A stretch of 44,581 bases of DNA from Chloroflexota bacterium (GTDB lineage: Bacteria; Chloroflexota; Anaerolineae; Promineifilales; Promineifilaceae): assembly GCA_022616275.1 (NCBI GenBank), contig JAKEFB010000281.1, positions 1-44,581 of the forward strand, written 5' to 3'. Shown piece after piece: positions 16,572-24,517 of the stretch (its first letter is position 1; each line of letters begins with the position of its first letter). The notes beneath the pieces are model-generated. The model made no database searches, was not told the origin of the DNA, and saw only the letters and a program-made list of their open reading frames with translations. Position numbers and translations under genes: made by a program.

Positions 16572-17849
16572 ATGTTTGAATGGTTACAGCAGTTAACTCC
16601 TCCAACAAATGTGATCGGGCCGGCGCTGATAGCGTACGTGCTGCTAGACATCTTCCTGATTGTCGTCCTGGCCCGTCTTCTGGGCAGCCTCATGGTCAAG
16701 ATCAAGCAGCCTCGGGTGGTCGGCGAAATCCTGGCCGGCGTTTTGTTGGGTCCGACGCTGCTGGGTGACAACCTGTCCAGGGTGATTGCCCCCACCGAAG
16801 CCCGGCCGGTGTTGGGCGTCATCGCCACGATCGCCCTGGCCCTGTTTATGTTTCTGGCCGGCGTCGAGTACGATATGAGCCGGGTGAAAGGGCGGGCGGG
16901 CCAGGCCGGGCTGTTGGCCGTCCTGGCCGTGGCCGTGCCGGCCGTCTTAGGCTTCCCCGTGGCCCAGCTCGTACACACCCCCGTTTATTACGGCCCGGCC
17001 GGCGAGACGTTGTTGCCCTTTGCCCTCTTCATCGGCGCGGCGCTGTCGGTGACAGCCTTTCCGGTCATGGCCCACATCTTGATGGAGCGCGGCGAACTCA
17101 ATTCCCCGATGGGCTCCCTGGGTGTGGCTGCCACCGGCATTATGTCGGTCTTGATGTTCCTGTACATTGCCTTTGCCGGGACTGTGGCCGTGGCCCAGGG
17201 GTTTGGCGATTTTATCCTCAGAATCGTCTGGATCGTCGTCTTTGCCGTGGTATCCTGGTTTGTGGTCCGGCCGTGGCTGGCCCGCACTTTGCCGGGCATG
17301 ATGAAAGGCGAGGCGCTCACCGGCAACGGGATGGCTATTTGCTTTGCCGGGCTGGTACTTTATGCCCTGATTGGCCATCTGGTAGGCATCAACGCCCTGG
17401 TGGGGGGCTTTGCCTGGGGCCTGATCTTGCCACCAGACCCGGCCATGCGGCGCTCCATTGCCGGCAAAGTCAACGACGTGGCCATGGTGTTCCTCCTGCC
17501 CATCTTTTTTGCCCTGGCCGGCTTCCAGACCGACTTGAAGCTGCTGACGCTGGAAACGCTGCCTGCGACGCTGCTGGTTTTGGCCGCCGCTATTGGCGGG
17601 AAGTTTATCGCCGCCGCCTCGGTGAAGCTGTTTGGTCTTTCCTGGCGCGAAGTCGGGATCATTGGCGCCCTCATTAACACCCGCGGCCTGCTTGTGCTGG
17701 TAGCCGGCCTGATTGGCCTGGAGATGAATATCATCACCAACGTGACCTTCACCATCATCGTCGTCGTGGCCCTGGTTACTAACCTGATGACGTTGCCGAT
17801 TCTGAATATGGTCTCCCAGGCGCAGGTACCTGCTCCGGCGAAGGCGTAG
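16572..17849 (+). CDS. CPA2-family antiporter paralogue lacking the acidic ion-binding pair
   Basis: 425 aa with about 12 membrane helices. KIKQPRVVGEILAGVLLGPTLLG and SVTAFPVMAHILMERGEL align well with CPA2 and plant CHX transporters. At the next helix, where relatives have (V)ND or (V)DD followed by xxxW, this protein reads AATGIMSVLMF: M191 and S192 replace the Asn/Asp or Asp/Asp pair. The essential carboxylate is therefore missing, although the rest of the fold is well kept. It may be a non-transporting partner, a protein using another acidic residue, or a sensor. AGAAGGAAG precedes the ATG. Co-transcription with the upstream intact antiporter is very likely. Confidence 0.85.
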   Translation: MFEWLQQLTPPTNVIGPALIAYVLLDIFLIVVLARLLGSLMVKIKQPRVVGEILAGVLLGPTLLGDNLSRVIAPTEARPVLGVIATIALALFMFLAGVEYDMSRVKGRAGQAGLLAVLAVAVPAVLGFPVAQLVHTPVYYGPAGETLLPFALFIGAALSVTAFPVMAHILMERGELNSPMGSLGVAATGIMSVLMFLYIAFAGTVAVAQGFGDFILRIVWIVVFAVVSWFVVRPWLARTLPGMMKGEALTGNGMAICFAGLVLYALIGHLVGINALVGGFAWGLILPPDPAMRRSIAGKVNDVAMVFLLPIFFALAGFQTDLKLLTLETLPATLLVLAAAIGGKFIAAASVKLFGLSWREVGIIGALINTRGLLVLVAGLIGLEMNIITNVTFTIIVVVALVTNLMTLPILNMVSQAQVPAPAKA

Positions 17850-17867
17850 GGGTGGGGAGGGCTGAGT

Positions 17868-18434
17868 ATGGAAATTAGGCCGCACAATGTCTCGATGGTG
17901 CGGGAAACACTGGAGGGGTTGCCACGCTATCCTGTGCCGCCGGGTTATACCATTCGTAGATACCGGCCGGGGGACGCCGAACAGTGGTACCGCATTCACC
18001 TGCTGGCCGAGAAGCACTTCCATGTCACGCCGGAGTTGTTTAGGCGGGAGTTTGGGACGGACGAGACGCTGCTAGCCGAACGGCAGTACTATTTGCTAGA
18101 CCCAGAGGGAACGCCGATTGGCACGACGACGGCCTGGTTCCGCGACCGGCCGGATGGCCAGGCCGACGGCCTGGTCCATTGGGTGGCCATTGCGCCGGAA
18201 TGGCAGGGGCGCGGCCTGGCCAAGCCGCTGTTGAGCGCAGTCTTGTGGCGACTGCATGAACTGGGCCACCGGCGGGCCTGCCTGGATACCTTCACGCTCC
18301 GGGTTCCGGCCGTCAACCTGTACCTGCACTTTGGGTTCGCTCCCGACGTTCGCGACGACGCCAGCCTGGCTGCCTGGCGCACGCTCCAACCCCACTTGAA
18401 TTATCCAGTCAATTTGCCGGAAACAATCGAGTAA
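17868..18434 (+). CDS. GNAT-family N-acetyltransferase
   Basis: 188 aa. The acetyl-CoA-binding motif A is clear: VAIAPEWQGRGLAKPLL. It is preceded by HWV and followed by RRACLDTFTLRVPAVNLYLHFGF, a typical motif B region. Acceptor unknown. GGGGAGG sits seven bases before ATG 17868, and the 18 bp gap to the antiporter suggests the same transcript. Confidence 0.87.
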   Translation: MEIRPHNVSMVRETLEGLPRYPVPPGYTIRRYRPGDAEQWYRIHLLAEKHFHVTPELFRREFGTDETLLAERQYYLLDPEGTPIGTTTAWFRDRPDGQADGLVHWVAIAPEWQGRGLAKPLLSAVLWRLHELGHRRACLDTFTLRVPAVNLYLHFGFAPDVRDDASLAAWRTLQPHLNYPVNLPETIE

Positions 18435-18467
18435 ACGGTAGACGCTACAAGCCTGTCAGGTTACAAT

Positions 18468-20090
18468 TTGGCCGGCTGGGGTCCAGTACCCACCCTATCT
18501 CGCTTGTCTCGTGTCGCCTTGGAAGAAACTCTGGTTTTTCCCTACCAGCGCCTGCGCCTACGCCTCGCAACCCATTGGCCGCTGTTGGCCGTTTGTGGGT
18601 TGGCGGCGTTGGCCCTATTCTGGCGCCTGGGCCAGGGGACCTTGCGCGACTTTGACGAAGCCATTTACGCCGAGGTCTCGAAGGAAATGATCCAGAGCGG
18701 CGATTGGCTGACCCCCCATTGGGGTTACAAACCCCATCTGCACAAACCTCCCCTGCTTTACTGGCTAACGGCGATACTTTTTCAACTCTTTGGCGTCAAT
18801 GAATTGTGGGCCAGGGCGACTTCAGCCCTCTCTGGTATCTTGCTCATCGCCGTTGTCTTCCTGATTGCCTGGCGCCTGTTTGGCCAGCCGGCCGCCATTC
18901 TGGCGTCCATTATTTTGCTGACCAGCCAGCAGTTCCTGACCCTGGCCCGCGATGGTGTCTTTGACATTCTTATGAACCTGTTCATTTACCTGGCCGTCTA
19001 TGCCTACGTTCGTCTGCGAGAGGGAAACCAGCGCTGGTGGTATCTGGTAGGGATCGCCTTCGCGCTGGCCTTCATGACCAAATCGGCCGGCGCCCTGGTT
19101 GCGCCGGCGACTATTTTCCTGGCGCTGCTGTTTGACCGTCAACTTACGGCAACCTTTCAATCAAGGCAGTTCCGGCAAGCTGTTCTCCTGGCCGTCGTTC
19201 TTCTTGTCCCCTGGCACATAGTAGTCTACCTGAAACACAGTGAACTATTCGTGGAGCAGTACATCTTTTTTAACGTCGTCACACGAGCCACGACCAACGT
19301 CGCCGTCCAGCCGCGAGCCTACGATTTCTACATCACGGCGCTGCGTTTCTACTTCTTCCCCTGGTTCTACCTTTCCCCTTTTGCCCTGGCCCTGCCCAAA
19401 AACGTCAAAGGGGAGCGGCCCTCAAGGGTGCTACTCATCCTCGTCGTTCTCGTCTTCACCGTCTTCACCGCCGCCCAGAGCAAAATCCCCTGGTATATCT
19501 TTTCCCTCTATCCCGCCCTGGCTATCCTCGTTGCCCACGTTGTCGTCCAGGCCATCTGGCAGGAACACCTCCTCGCCCGGGCCGGCCTGGCCCTGGTGGC
19601 CGCGGCCGTGGCCCTCTTTGCCGCGCCACCGGTCCTGGCTTTCACCTTAGTCCCTGTCGTCTTGCTTGGTACTCTACACCGGGTTATCGGCCGGAAGGCT
19701 AACCTCCGCCTGGAGATGGTTGTCTTGCTGGCCTTTTTACTGGCAACGGCCGTCGTCCGGCTGCGGCCGCTCTACGACCGGCCGGCCGAGCCGGCGTCGC
19801 TGTTGGCCCGGCTGGCGGCCAGCCCTGACCCGGCCGGGCGAGAGCTGCTGCTGGTGTACGGCCGGCTGTACCAGCCGGCGGCACTGTTCTATAGCGGCCG
19901 GCCGGTCGAGCGGGCGCCGACGCCGGAGCGGCTGGCCGAGCTGGTTCCACCGGGCGCTGTTCGTGGTCTGATCATTGCCAGGGAAGAGATGGAGGAGCTT
20001 ACGGCTGATTACGAGATGGAGGCGCAGGCGAGCGTTGACACTTTCGTTTATGTCCTGATTCAGCGCCGGGGCCGGCCTACCGTTGAGTAA
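18468..20090 (+). CDS. GT39 (ArnT/PMT-like) integral membrane glycosyltransferase
   Basis: About 540 aa with about 11 membrane helices. The GT-C signature RDFDEAIYAEVSKEMIQSGDW followed by KPPLLYWLTA marks transferases that move a sugar from a polyprenyl-phosphate donor to an extracytoplasmic acceptor (lipid, protein or glycan). The C-terminal about 100 aa form a soluble extracytoplasmic tail. The start is uncertain: there is no ATG before the first loop, and TTG 18468 or TTG 18504 are the candidates; TACAAT lies immediately upstream at 18462-18467. Acceptor and sugar cannot be told from the sequence. Confidence 0.83.
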   Translation: MAGWGPVPTLSRLSRVALEETLVFPYQRLRLRLATHWPLLAVCGLAALALFWRLGQGTLRDFDEAIYAEVSKEMIQSGDWLTPHWGYKPHLHKPPLLYWLTAILFQLFGVNELWARATSALSGILLIAVVFLIAWRLFGQPAAILASIILLTSQQFLTLARDGVFDILMNLFIYLAVYAYVRLREGNQRWWYLVGIAFALAFMTKSAGALVAPATIFLALLFDRQLTATFQSRQFRQAVLLAVVLLVPWHIVVYLKHSELFVEQYIFFNVVTRATTNVAVQPRAYDFYITALRFYFFPWFYLSPFALALPKNVKGERPSRVLLILVVLVFTVFTAAQSKIPWYIFSLYPALAILVAHVVVQAIWQEHLLARAGLALVAAAVALFAAPPVLAFTLVPVVLLGTLHRVIGRKANLRLEMVVLLAFLLATAVVRLRPLYDRPAEPASLLARLAASPDPAGRELLLVYGRLYQPAALFYSGRPVERAPTPERLAELVPPGAVRGLIIAREEMEELTADYEMEAQASVDTFVYVLIQRRGRPTVE

Positions 20091-20143
20091 CTGGGGCAAG
20101 TTGCCCCGGCAACTTGCCCTGGCAATTAATTGCTACGATTACT

Positions 20144-20172
20144 TTGACAATCCTGGCCGGGACGGCTATAAT
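20144..20172 (+). promoter_or_regulatory. Strong promoter of the rplU-rpmA-rpmE operon
   Basis: TTGACA (20144-20149), 17 bp spacer, TATAAT (20167-20172): both hexamers are perfect consensus. An AT-rich stretch lies just upstream (AATTAATTGCTACGATTAC). Predicted start near 20179. Confidence 0.85.
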
Positions 20173-20178
20173 TTCCAG

Positions 20179-20268
20179 TCGCTGTACTGGTAATCCGACA
20201 CTACCCGTACAATGAGTGGCAATCATCCGAACCGGCATCCCCATGCCGGTTCTTTTTGGGAGGTACAT
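20179..20268 (+). promoter_or_regulatory. Candidate L21 leader with attenuator-like hairpin
   Basis: A 90 nt 5' leader ends in ACCGGCAT-CCCC-ATGCCGGT followed by TTCTTTTT, i.e. terminator-like, placed directly before GGGAGG and the GTG start. L21 leaders are known autoregulatory RNAs in Firmicutes (Rfam L21_leader); I cannot claim homology, only similar logic. Confidence 0.5.
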
Positions 20269-20583
20269 GTGTACGTAATCGTTGAATGTGGCGGCCGGCA
20301 ATACCGCGCCGAGGAAGGCCATAGCTTCAGCGTCGAGAAGCTGCCTTATGAAGTCGGTGAACAGATTGAATTGAACAACGTCCTGCTGGTGGCTGACGGG
20401 GACGACGTGACTGTTGGCCAGCCGGCCATTTCCGGCGCTGCGGTGAAGGCCACGGTGGTCGAGCAGTACAGGGGCAAGAAGATTTTTGTCTGGAAGTACC
20501 GGCCGCGGGAACGGTATCGCCGCCGCCAGGGCCACCGGCAGAGCTACACGCGACTGCGGGTTGACGAGATTGTCGTAGGTTAG
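20269..20583 (+). CDS. rplU: 50S ribosomal protein L21
   Basis: 104 aa. YVIVECGGRQYRAEEG at the start and the RQGHRQSYTRLRVDEI end match L21. I chose GTG 20269 because GGGAGG sits just before it and homologues begin M-Y-x-I-V-E; the longer frame from 20212 would translate the leader hairpin. First gene of the conserved L21-L27 pair. Confidence 0.95.
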   Translation: MYVIVECGGRQYRAEEGHSFSVEKLPYEVGEQIELNNVLLVADGDDVTVGQPAISGAAVKATVVEQYRGKKIFVWKYRPRERYRRRQGHRQSYTRLRVDEIVVG

Positions 20584-20646
20584 AGGATAGAGCGAGAGCG
20601 AGAGCAGAAACTCATCGCTCACCGCTATTTTGTAGGAGAGTAAATC

Positions 20647-20910
20647 ATGGCGCATAAGAAAGGCACCGGCTCGAGTCGAAACGGCCGTGATAGCAATTCC
20701 AAGCGGCTCGGCGTGAAGAAATACGGGGGTGAATTCGTCATTCCCGGAAATATTATTTTGCGCCAGCGGGGTACTCGCTGGCGGCCGGGCGAGCACGTAG
20801 GTGTAGGTAAAGACTACACCATTTTTGCTCTGATCGAGGGGCAGGTGAAGTTTGAGAACCGGCACGGCCGGAAATACGTCAGCGTCTATCCCGTGGAAAA
20901 GGCGTCGTGA
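20647..20910 (+). CDS. rpmA: 50S ribosomal protein L27
   Basis: 87 aa. Starts [28 protein letters not shown], the diagnostic L27 N-terminus that reaches the peptidyl-transferase centre. There is no cleavable N-terminal extension as in Firmicutes L27. TAGGAGAG precedes the ATG. The gap from L21 contains GAGCGAGAGCGAGAGC, a short repeat tract. Confidence 0.97.
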   Translation: MAHKKGTGSSRNGRDSNSKRLGVKKYGGEFVIPGNIILRQRGTRWRPGEHVGVGKDYTIFALIEGQVKFENRHGRKYVSVYPVEKAS

Positions 20911-20920
20911 GGGTCAGGAC

Positions 20921-21367
20921 ATGAAAGAAGAAATTCATCCCAAGTGGTATCCTGAGGCCAAGGTCATTTGCAACGGCGAGGTGGTCATGACCGTTGGCTC
21001 CACCAGGCCCGAGTTGCACGTCGAAATCTGGTCGGGCAATCATCCTTTTTACACCGGCCAGCAACGCCTGGTGGACACTGAGGGCCAGGTCGAGCGCTTT
21101 ATGCGACGCTTGCATCGGCGCCAGGAAATTCAGACTGAGTTTGAACAGCAAGCTGAAGCCGCTTCGCCGCTGGCTGCGCCTGTGGAAGAATTGGGGCTGA
21201 CGACGCGGGCGCAAAAGGCCCTCAGGGACGAAGGCCTTAACACCATTGGTGACGTGCTGGAACGCTACCGGCAAGGCGAGGACGCCCTTTTAGCCATTAC
21301 CGGCGTCGGCCAGAAGGCGTTGATTGACATCAAGAGATTCCTGCGCAACCAGGGAATGATTGAGTAA
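20921..21367 (+). CDS. rpmE: 50S ribosomal protein L31 with a C-terminal RNA polymerase alpha-CTD-like domain
   Basis: 148 aa, about twice the size of normal L31. Residues 1-70 are L31: IHPKWYPEAKVICNGEVV, then STRPELHVEIWSGNHPFYTG, then VDTEGQVERF. Only C17 remains of the four zinc cysteines, so this is the zinc-free C-minus type. A linker (71-86) leads to residues 87-148, which align along their full length with the alpha-CTD of RNA polymerase: PVEELGLTTRAQKAL, GLNTIGDVL, then LLAITGVGQKALIDIK. Counterparts of E. coli alpha R265, G296 and K298 are R96, G130 and K132; N268, C269 and S299 are replaced (K99, A100, A133). It could tie the ribosome to DNA, RNA polymerase or rRNA. It ends before a strong terminator, closing the L21-L27-L31 operon. 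Confidence 0.9.
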   Translation: MKEEIHPKWYPEAKVICNGEVVMTVGSTRPELHVEIWSGNHPFYTGQQRLVDTEGQVERFMRRLHRRQEIQTEFEQQAEAASPLAAPVEELGLTTRAQKALRDEGLNTIGDVLERYRQGEDALLAITGVGQKALIDIKRFLRNQGMIE

Positions 21368-21419
21368 GGGCTGGTTTTAATCGCCAATGGCCCGAATGGG
21401 CGAATAGAATAAAATGGAA

Positions 21420-21456
21420 GGGCAGGCGCAGCAATGTGCCTGCCCTTTTAACTTTT
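21420..21456 (+). terminator. Rho-independent terminator of the L21-L27-L31 operon
   Basis: GGGCAGGCGCA (21420-21430) pairs with TGTGCCTGCCC (21435-21445) around a GCAA tetraloop; TTTTAACTTTT follows. The words at 21380-21410 just before it (AATCGCCAATGGCCCGAATG) recur at 31834. Confidence 0.9.
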
Positions 21457-21513
21457 AGGAAGAGGAGTGCGGCGCGAGAGCTAGAGTAGACTCTAACTCC
21501 AGAGGGAGGTGAA

Positions 21514-22104
21514 ATGAGCAAACATACACACGGCCGGGTGGAACTGATTTGCGGCAGTATGTTCAGCGGCAAGACCGAGGAGCTGATCCGGCGGGTGCGC
21601 CGGGCGGTGATTGCCAGGCAAAAGGTGCAGGTCTTTAAGCCGGTGATTGATACCCGCTACCAACTGGAACGGGTTACCTCGCACGACGGTCTCAATTTTG
21701 AGGCCCAGCCGGTACAGGCGGCGATGGACATCCTGGCCCAACTGGATCCGGATACTACGGTCGTGGCGATTGACGAGGTCCAGTTCTTTGACGCCGGGGT
21801 CGTGGCCCTGTGTGACGCGCTGGCCGAGCAGGGCCGGCGGGTGATTTGCGCCGGACTGGATACCGATTTCCGGGGCGTGCCCTTCGGCCTCATGCCCGAT
21901 TTGCTGGCCCGCGCCGAGCAGGTGGACAAGCTGCACGCCATCTGTGTGGTCTGTGGCGAAGAAGCCAGCCGCACCCAACGGCTGATTAACGGCGTCCCGG
22001 CCGCCTACGACGATCCGGTTGTCCTGGTCGGTGCGGCTGAGGTCTACGAAGCCCGCTGCCGCCGCTGCCATCAAGTCCGGCCGGCGCAAAATGGAGGGCA
22101 TTAA
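21514..22104 (+). CDS. tdk: Thymidine kinase (type II)
   Basis: 196 aa; phosphorylates thymidine for the dTMP salvage route. P-loop [16 protein letters not shown], Walker [12 protein letters not shown], and the zinc-binding CVVC and CRRC pairs are all present, as is the lasso-loop Tyr region ([11 protein letters not shown]). AGGGAGG lies seven bases before the ATG. Its stop TAA abuts the ATG of hpt (TAAATG), so the two salvage genes are translationally coupled. Confidence 0.96.
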   Translation: MSKHTHGRVELICGSMFSGKTEELIRRVRRAVIARQKVQVFKPVIDTRYQLERVTSHDGLNFEAQPVQAAMDILAQLDPDTTVVAIDEVQFFDAGVVALCDALAEQGRRVICAGLDTDFRGVPFGLMPDLLARAEQVDKLHAICVVCGEEASRTQRLINGVPAAYDDPVVLVGAAEVYEARCRRCHQVRPAQNGGH

Positions 22105-22671
22105 ATGGTAGCCCCCGCCGACCGTGACCTTCACCAGGATATAGACCGCGTTCTGATTGCCGACGAGCGCTTGCAGGCCCGGGTCCGGGAGATGGGCCGG
22201 CAGATTGAAATTGATTACCGGGGGATTGACGATTTGCTGCTCATTTGTGTTTTGAAAGGGGCCTTCGTCTTCCTGGCCGACCTTAGCCGCGCCTTGCACC
22301 GGCCGCACCAGTTGGACTTCATGGGCATTTCCAGCTACGGCTCCGGCACCCAGTCGAGCGGGGCGGTGCGAATTGTGCTGGATTTGAAGCAGGATATTGC
22401 CGGGCGGCACGTGCTGATCGTGGAGGACATTATTGACAGCGGCCGGACGCTGGACTACATGCGCCGTAACCTGCTGGCCCGCTCGCCGGCTTCACTCCGC
22501 ATTTGCGCTCTGTTGGACAAGCCGGCCCGCCGCGAAGTGGACGTGCCCGTGGATTACGTCGGCTTCCACATCCCCGATGCCTTCGTCGTCGGCTACGGCC
22601 TCGACTTTTCGGAAATTTACCGCAACCTCCCCTTCATTGCTGTGCTCAAACCGGAAGTATTTGCTGGATAA
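22105..22671 (+). CDS. hpt: Hypoxanthine(-guanine) phosphoribosyltransferase
   Basis: 188 aa; converts hypoxanthine or guanine plus PRPP to IMP or GMP. The PRPP-binding loop VLIVEDIIDSGRTLDYM is perfect, preceded by LICVLKGAFVFLADL and FMGISSYGSGTQSSG (flexible catalytic loop), and followed by VDYVGFHIPDAFVVGYGLDF. Coupled with tdk in a purine/pyrimidine salvage pair. Confidence 0.96.
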   Translation: MVAPADRDLHQDIDRVLIADERLQARVREMGRQIEIDYRGIDDLLLICVLKGAFVFLADLSRALHRPHQLDFMGISSYGSGTQSSGAVRIVLDLKQDIAGRHVLIVEDIIDSGRTLDYMRRNLLARSPASLRICALLDKPARREVDVPVDYVGFHIPDAFVVGYGLDFSEIYRNLPFIAVLKPEVFAG

Positions 22672-22673
22672 GA

Positions 22674-22801
22674 GGTGGCAGGTGGCAAGGGGCAGGGAAC
22701 AGGGGACAGGTGACAGGGAACAGATAAGATAGAGCAGTGACACTTGACGTGGAAACACACGATGTGTAGCAGCATACATGACCACATAACTACATAACCA
22801 C
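22674..22801. repeat. Word-repeat patch between hpt and the CCA enzyme
   Basis: Runs of AGGTGGCAGGTGGCA, GGGACAGGTGACAGGGAACAG, then ACATAACTACATAACCACATG and CCTGACACC units. Related text lies at 28442-28470, 38869-38980 and 41487-41570. No gene or terminator seen. The last units continue into the predicted start of the next gene. Confidence 0.65.
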
Positions 22802-24433
22802 ATGACACCTGACACCGAAACACCTGACACCGATCTCTCGCCCTACACCGGCCGGTGGGTGGCGCTGGTGGGGGGACGAGTGGCCGGGGTGGGGTATACG
22901 GCCGTGGAAGCAGAGCGGCTCGGCCGGCGTAACCGGCTGCGTGAGAAATTGACGCTGACTTACGTGGAGCCGCCCGGCGACCCTCTGCCCCTATCGCCCT
23001 TGCTGGAGCAGGTGCGGCCGGTGCTGGCCCGGCAGGAGATGCCGGTCTACCTGGTCGGTGGGGCGGTACGCGATGCCTTGCTGGACCGTCCGAGCCACGA
23101 CCTGGACTTTGTCGTCCCCGGCCAGGCCATTCAACTGGCCTACAAGGTTGCCAACCGGTTGGGGTGGCCGGCTTATACCCTCGACCAGGAGCGAGACCTG
23201 GGACGGGTAGTGGCCGAGGGCGGGGTGACGCTGGACTTTGCCCGCTTTCGGAAGGAGGACCTGGCCGCCGACTTAAGTGACCGGGACTTCACCATCAACG
23301 CCATGGCCCTGCCGGCTGAGGCGCGCAACCGCACCAGCGTCATTGACCTCCTGGATGGCCAGGCCGACCTGGCTGCCGGGTTGGTGCGCCAGGTCCACGA
23401 ACAATCGCTGGCCAACGATCCGGTGCGGGCGCTGCGGGCGGTGCGGTTGGCTCTGCAGTTGAATTTCCAGGTCGAGCCGGCCACGGCCGAAGCAACGCGG
23501 GCGGTGGCGGCGCGCCTGGGTGCGGTCTCCGTCGAACGAGTCCGCGATGAGCTGGTCAAGCTCATCGGTGGTCCCCGGCCGGACGAAGCTATCGAGCAGA
23601 TGGCGGCGTTGGGGCTGCTGGCGGCCGTGCTGCCGGAAATCGCCGCCCTGGAAGGGGTGGCCCAGTCTGCGCCCCACACCCAGCCGGTGTTGGGCCACAC
23701 GCTCAGTGTGCTGGCCTGGCTGGCGGCGTTGGAAGATGCGCTCCTGGATGGCCAGCCCCCGGCCGAACCGGCCGTCTCCCAGGTCCGGGAACTCCTGACC
23801 CCTTACCTGCCTCCGCTGCGACGCCACCTGGAACGGCCGGTAGACGGTGGGCTGAGCGGCGGCCACCTGTTGCGGCTGGGCGCGCTCTTTCACGACGTAG
23901 GCAAGAAGGAGACGCAACGGGTCGAGGAGGGCGGCCGCATCCGCTTTTTCGGCCACGACAAGGTGGGGGCAACCATTGCCTTTAAGCGACTCAACGCTCT
24001 GCGGCTCAGCAGTGAGGCCGCCCGCCACGTCCGGGCCATCGTCGCCGGCCACACGCGGCCGCTGCTGCTGGCCCAGAGCGGCCGCCCCGGCCGGAGGGCC
24101 GTTTACCGCTTCTTCCGTAACGCGGGCCTGGCCGGGCTGGACATCGGGCTGCTCTCCCTGGCCGATCACCTGGGCACTTACGGCCGGCCGGACGAGGCGG
24201 AGTGGCCGCGCCTGCTGGTGGTGGTCGAGGAGCTTTACAGCCACTACTTTGAGCGGTACAAGGAAACGATCCGGCCGGCGTTGCTGCTAGACGGCCACAC
24301 TCTGATGGAGGCGCTGGGACTGCTGCCTGGCCCGGAAATCGGCCGGCTGCTACGCCTGATCGAAGAGGCCCAGGCGGCCGGGGAAATTACCACCCGGGAG
24401 GAGGCGTTGAGATTGGCCAGGGAGGCGCATTAG
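22802..24433 (+). CDS. CCA tRNA nucleotidyltransferase/poly(A)-polymerase family protein with HD domain
   Basis: 543 aa. The nucleotidyltransferase head reads PVYLVGGAVRDALL followed by HDLDFVVPG, with the metal-binding D-x-D; RDFTINAMAL and VRALRAVRLALQLNF follow. A C-terminal HD domain is present (GALFHDVGKKETQRV, then AIVAGHTRP). Such enzymes add or repair tRNA 3' CCA, and the tRNAs in this window lack encoded CCA, which fits. The N-terminal about 60 aa (GRWVALVGGRVAGVGYTAVE) looks like a DUF5678-type add-on. The first 11 residues, TPDTETPDTDL, are translated from intergenic CCTGACACC repeats and there is no SD, so the true start may lie downstream, for example GTG 22859. Confidence 0.87.
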   Translation: MTPDTETPDTDLSPYTGRWVALVGGRVAGVGYTAVEAERLGRRNRLREKLTLTYVEPPGDPLPLSPLLEQVRPVLARQEMPVYLVGGAVRDALLDRPSHDLDFVVPGQAIQLAYKVANRLGWPAYTLDQERDLGRVVAEGGVTLDFARFRKEDLAADLSDRDFTINAMALPAEARNRTSVIDLLDGQADLAAGLVRQVHEQSLANDPVRALRAVRLALQLNFQVEPATAEATRAVAARLGAVSVERVRDELVKLIGGPRPDEAIEQMAALGLLAAVLPEIAALEGVAQSAPHTQPVLGHTLSVLAWLAALEDALLDGQPPAEPAVSQVRELLTPYLPPLRRHLERPVDGGLSGGHLLRLGALFHDVGKKETQRVEEGGRIRFFGHDKVGATIAFKRLNALRLSSEAARHVRAIVAGHTRPLLLAQSGRPGRRAVYRFFRNAGLAGLDIGLLSLADHLGTYGRPDEAEWPRLLVVVEELYSHYFERYKETIRPALLLDGHTLMEALGLLPGPEIGRLLRLIEEAQAAGEITTREEALRLAREAH

Positions 24434-24517
24434 AGAAGGTAATTATACTGGCTGTGGCCGGTCTCTGACCGTGCCACCTCTGGTGTAATTGGGTAATTAC
24501 CCAACTACTTAATTACC
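24434..24517. repeat. GGTAATT palindromes and dispersed GGTCTCTGACC element
   Basis: Gap between convergent genes. It holds GTGGCCGGTCTCTGACCGTG (within 24451-24478), an inverted copy of 28635-28661 with one mismatch over 27 nt. It also holds the perfect palindrome TTGGGTAATTACCCAA at about 24487-24502, enclosed by outer GGTAATTA and TAATTACC. It could serve as a two-way terminator. Confidence 0.6.

Noticed and set aside
16947-18023. 358-aa open frame antisense to the second antiporter
   Set aside because: Low-complexity Gln/His/Gly-rich translation typical of the shadow of a GC-rich membrane protein gene; no start signal, no recognisable domain.
20212-20268. N-terminal extension of L21 from ATG 20212
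   Set aside because: It reads through the leader hairpin and ribosome-binding site; GTG 20269 matches homologues.
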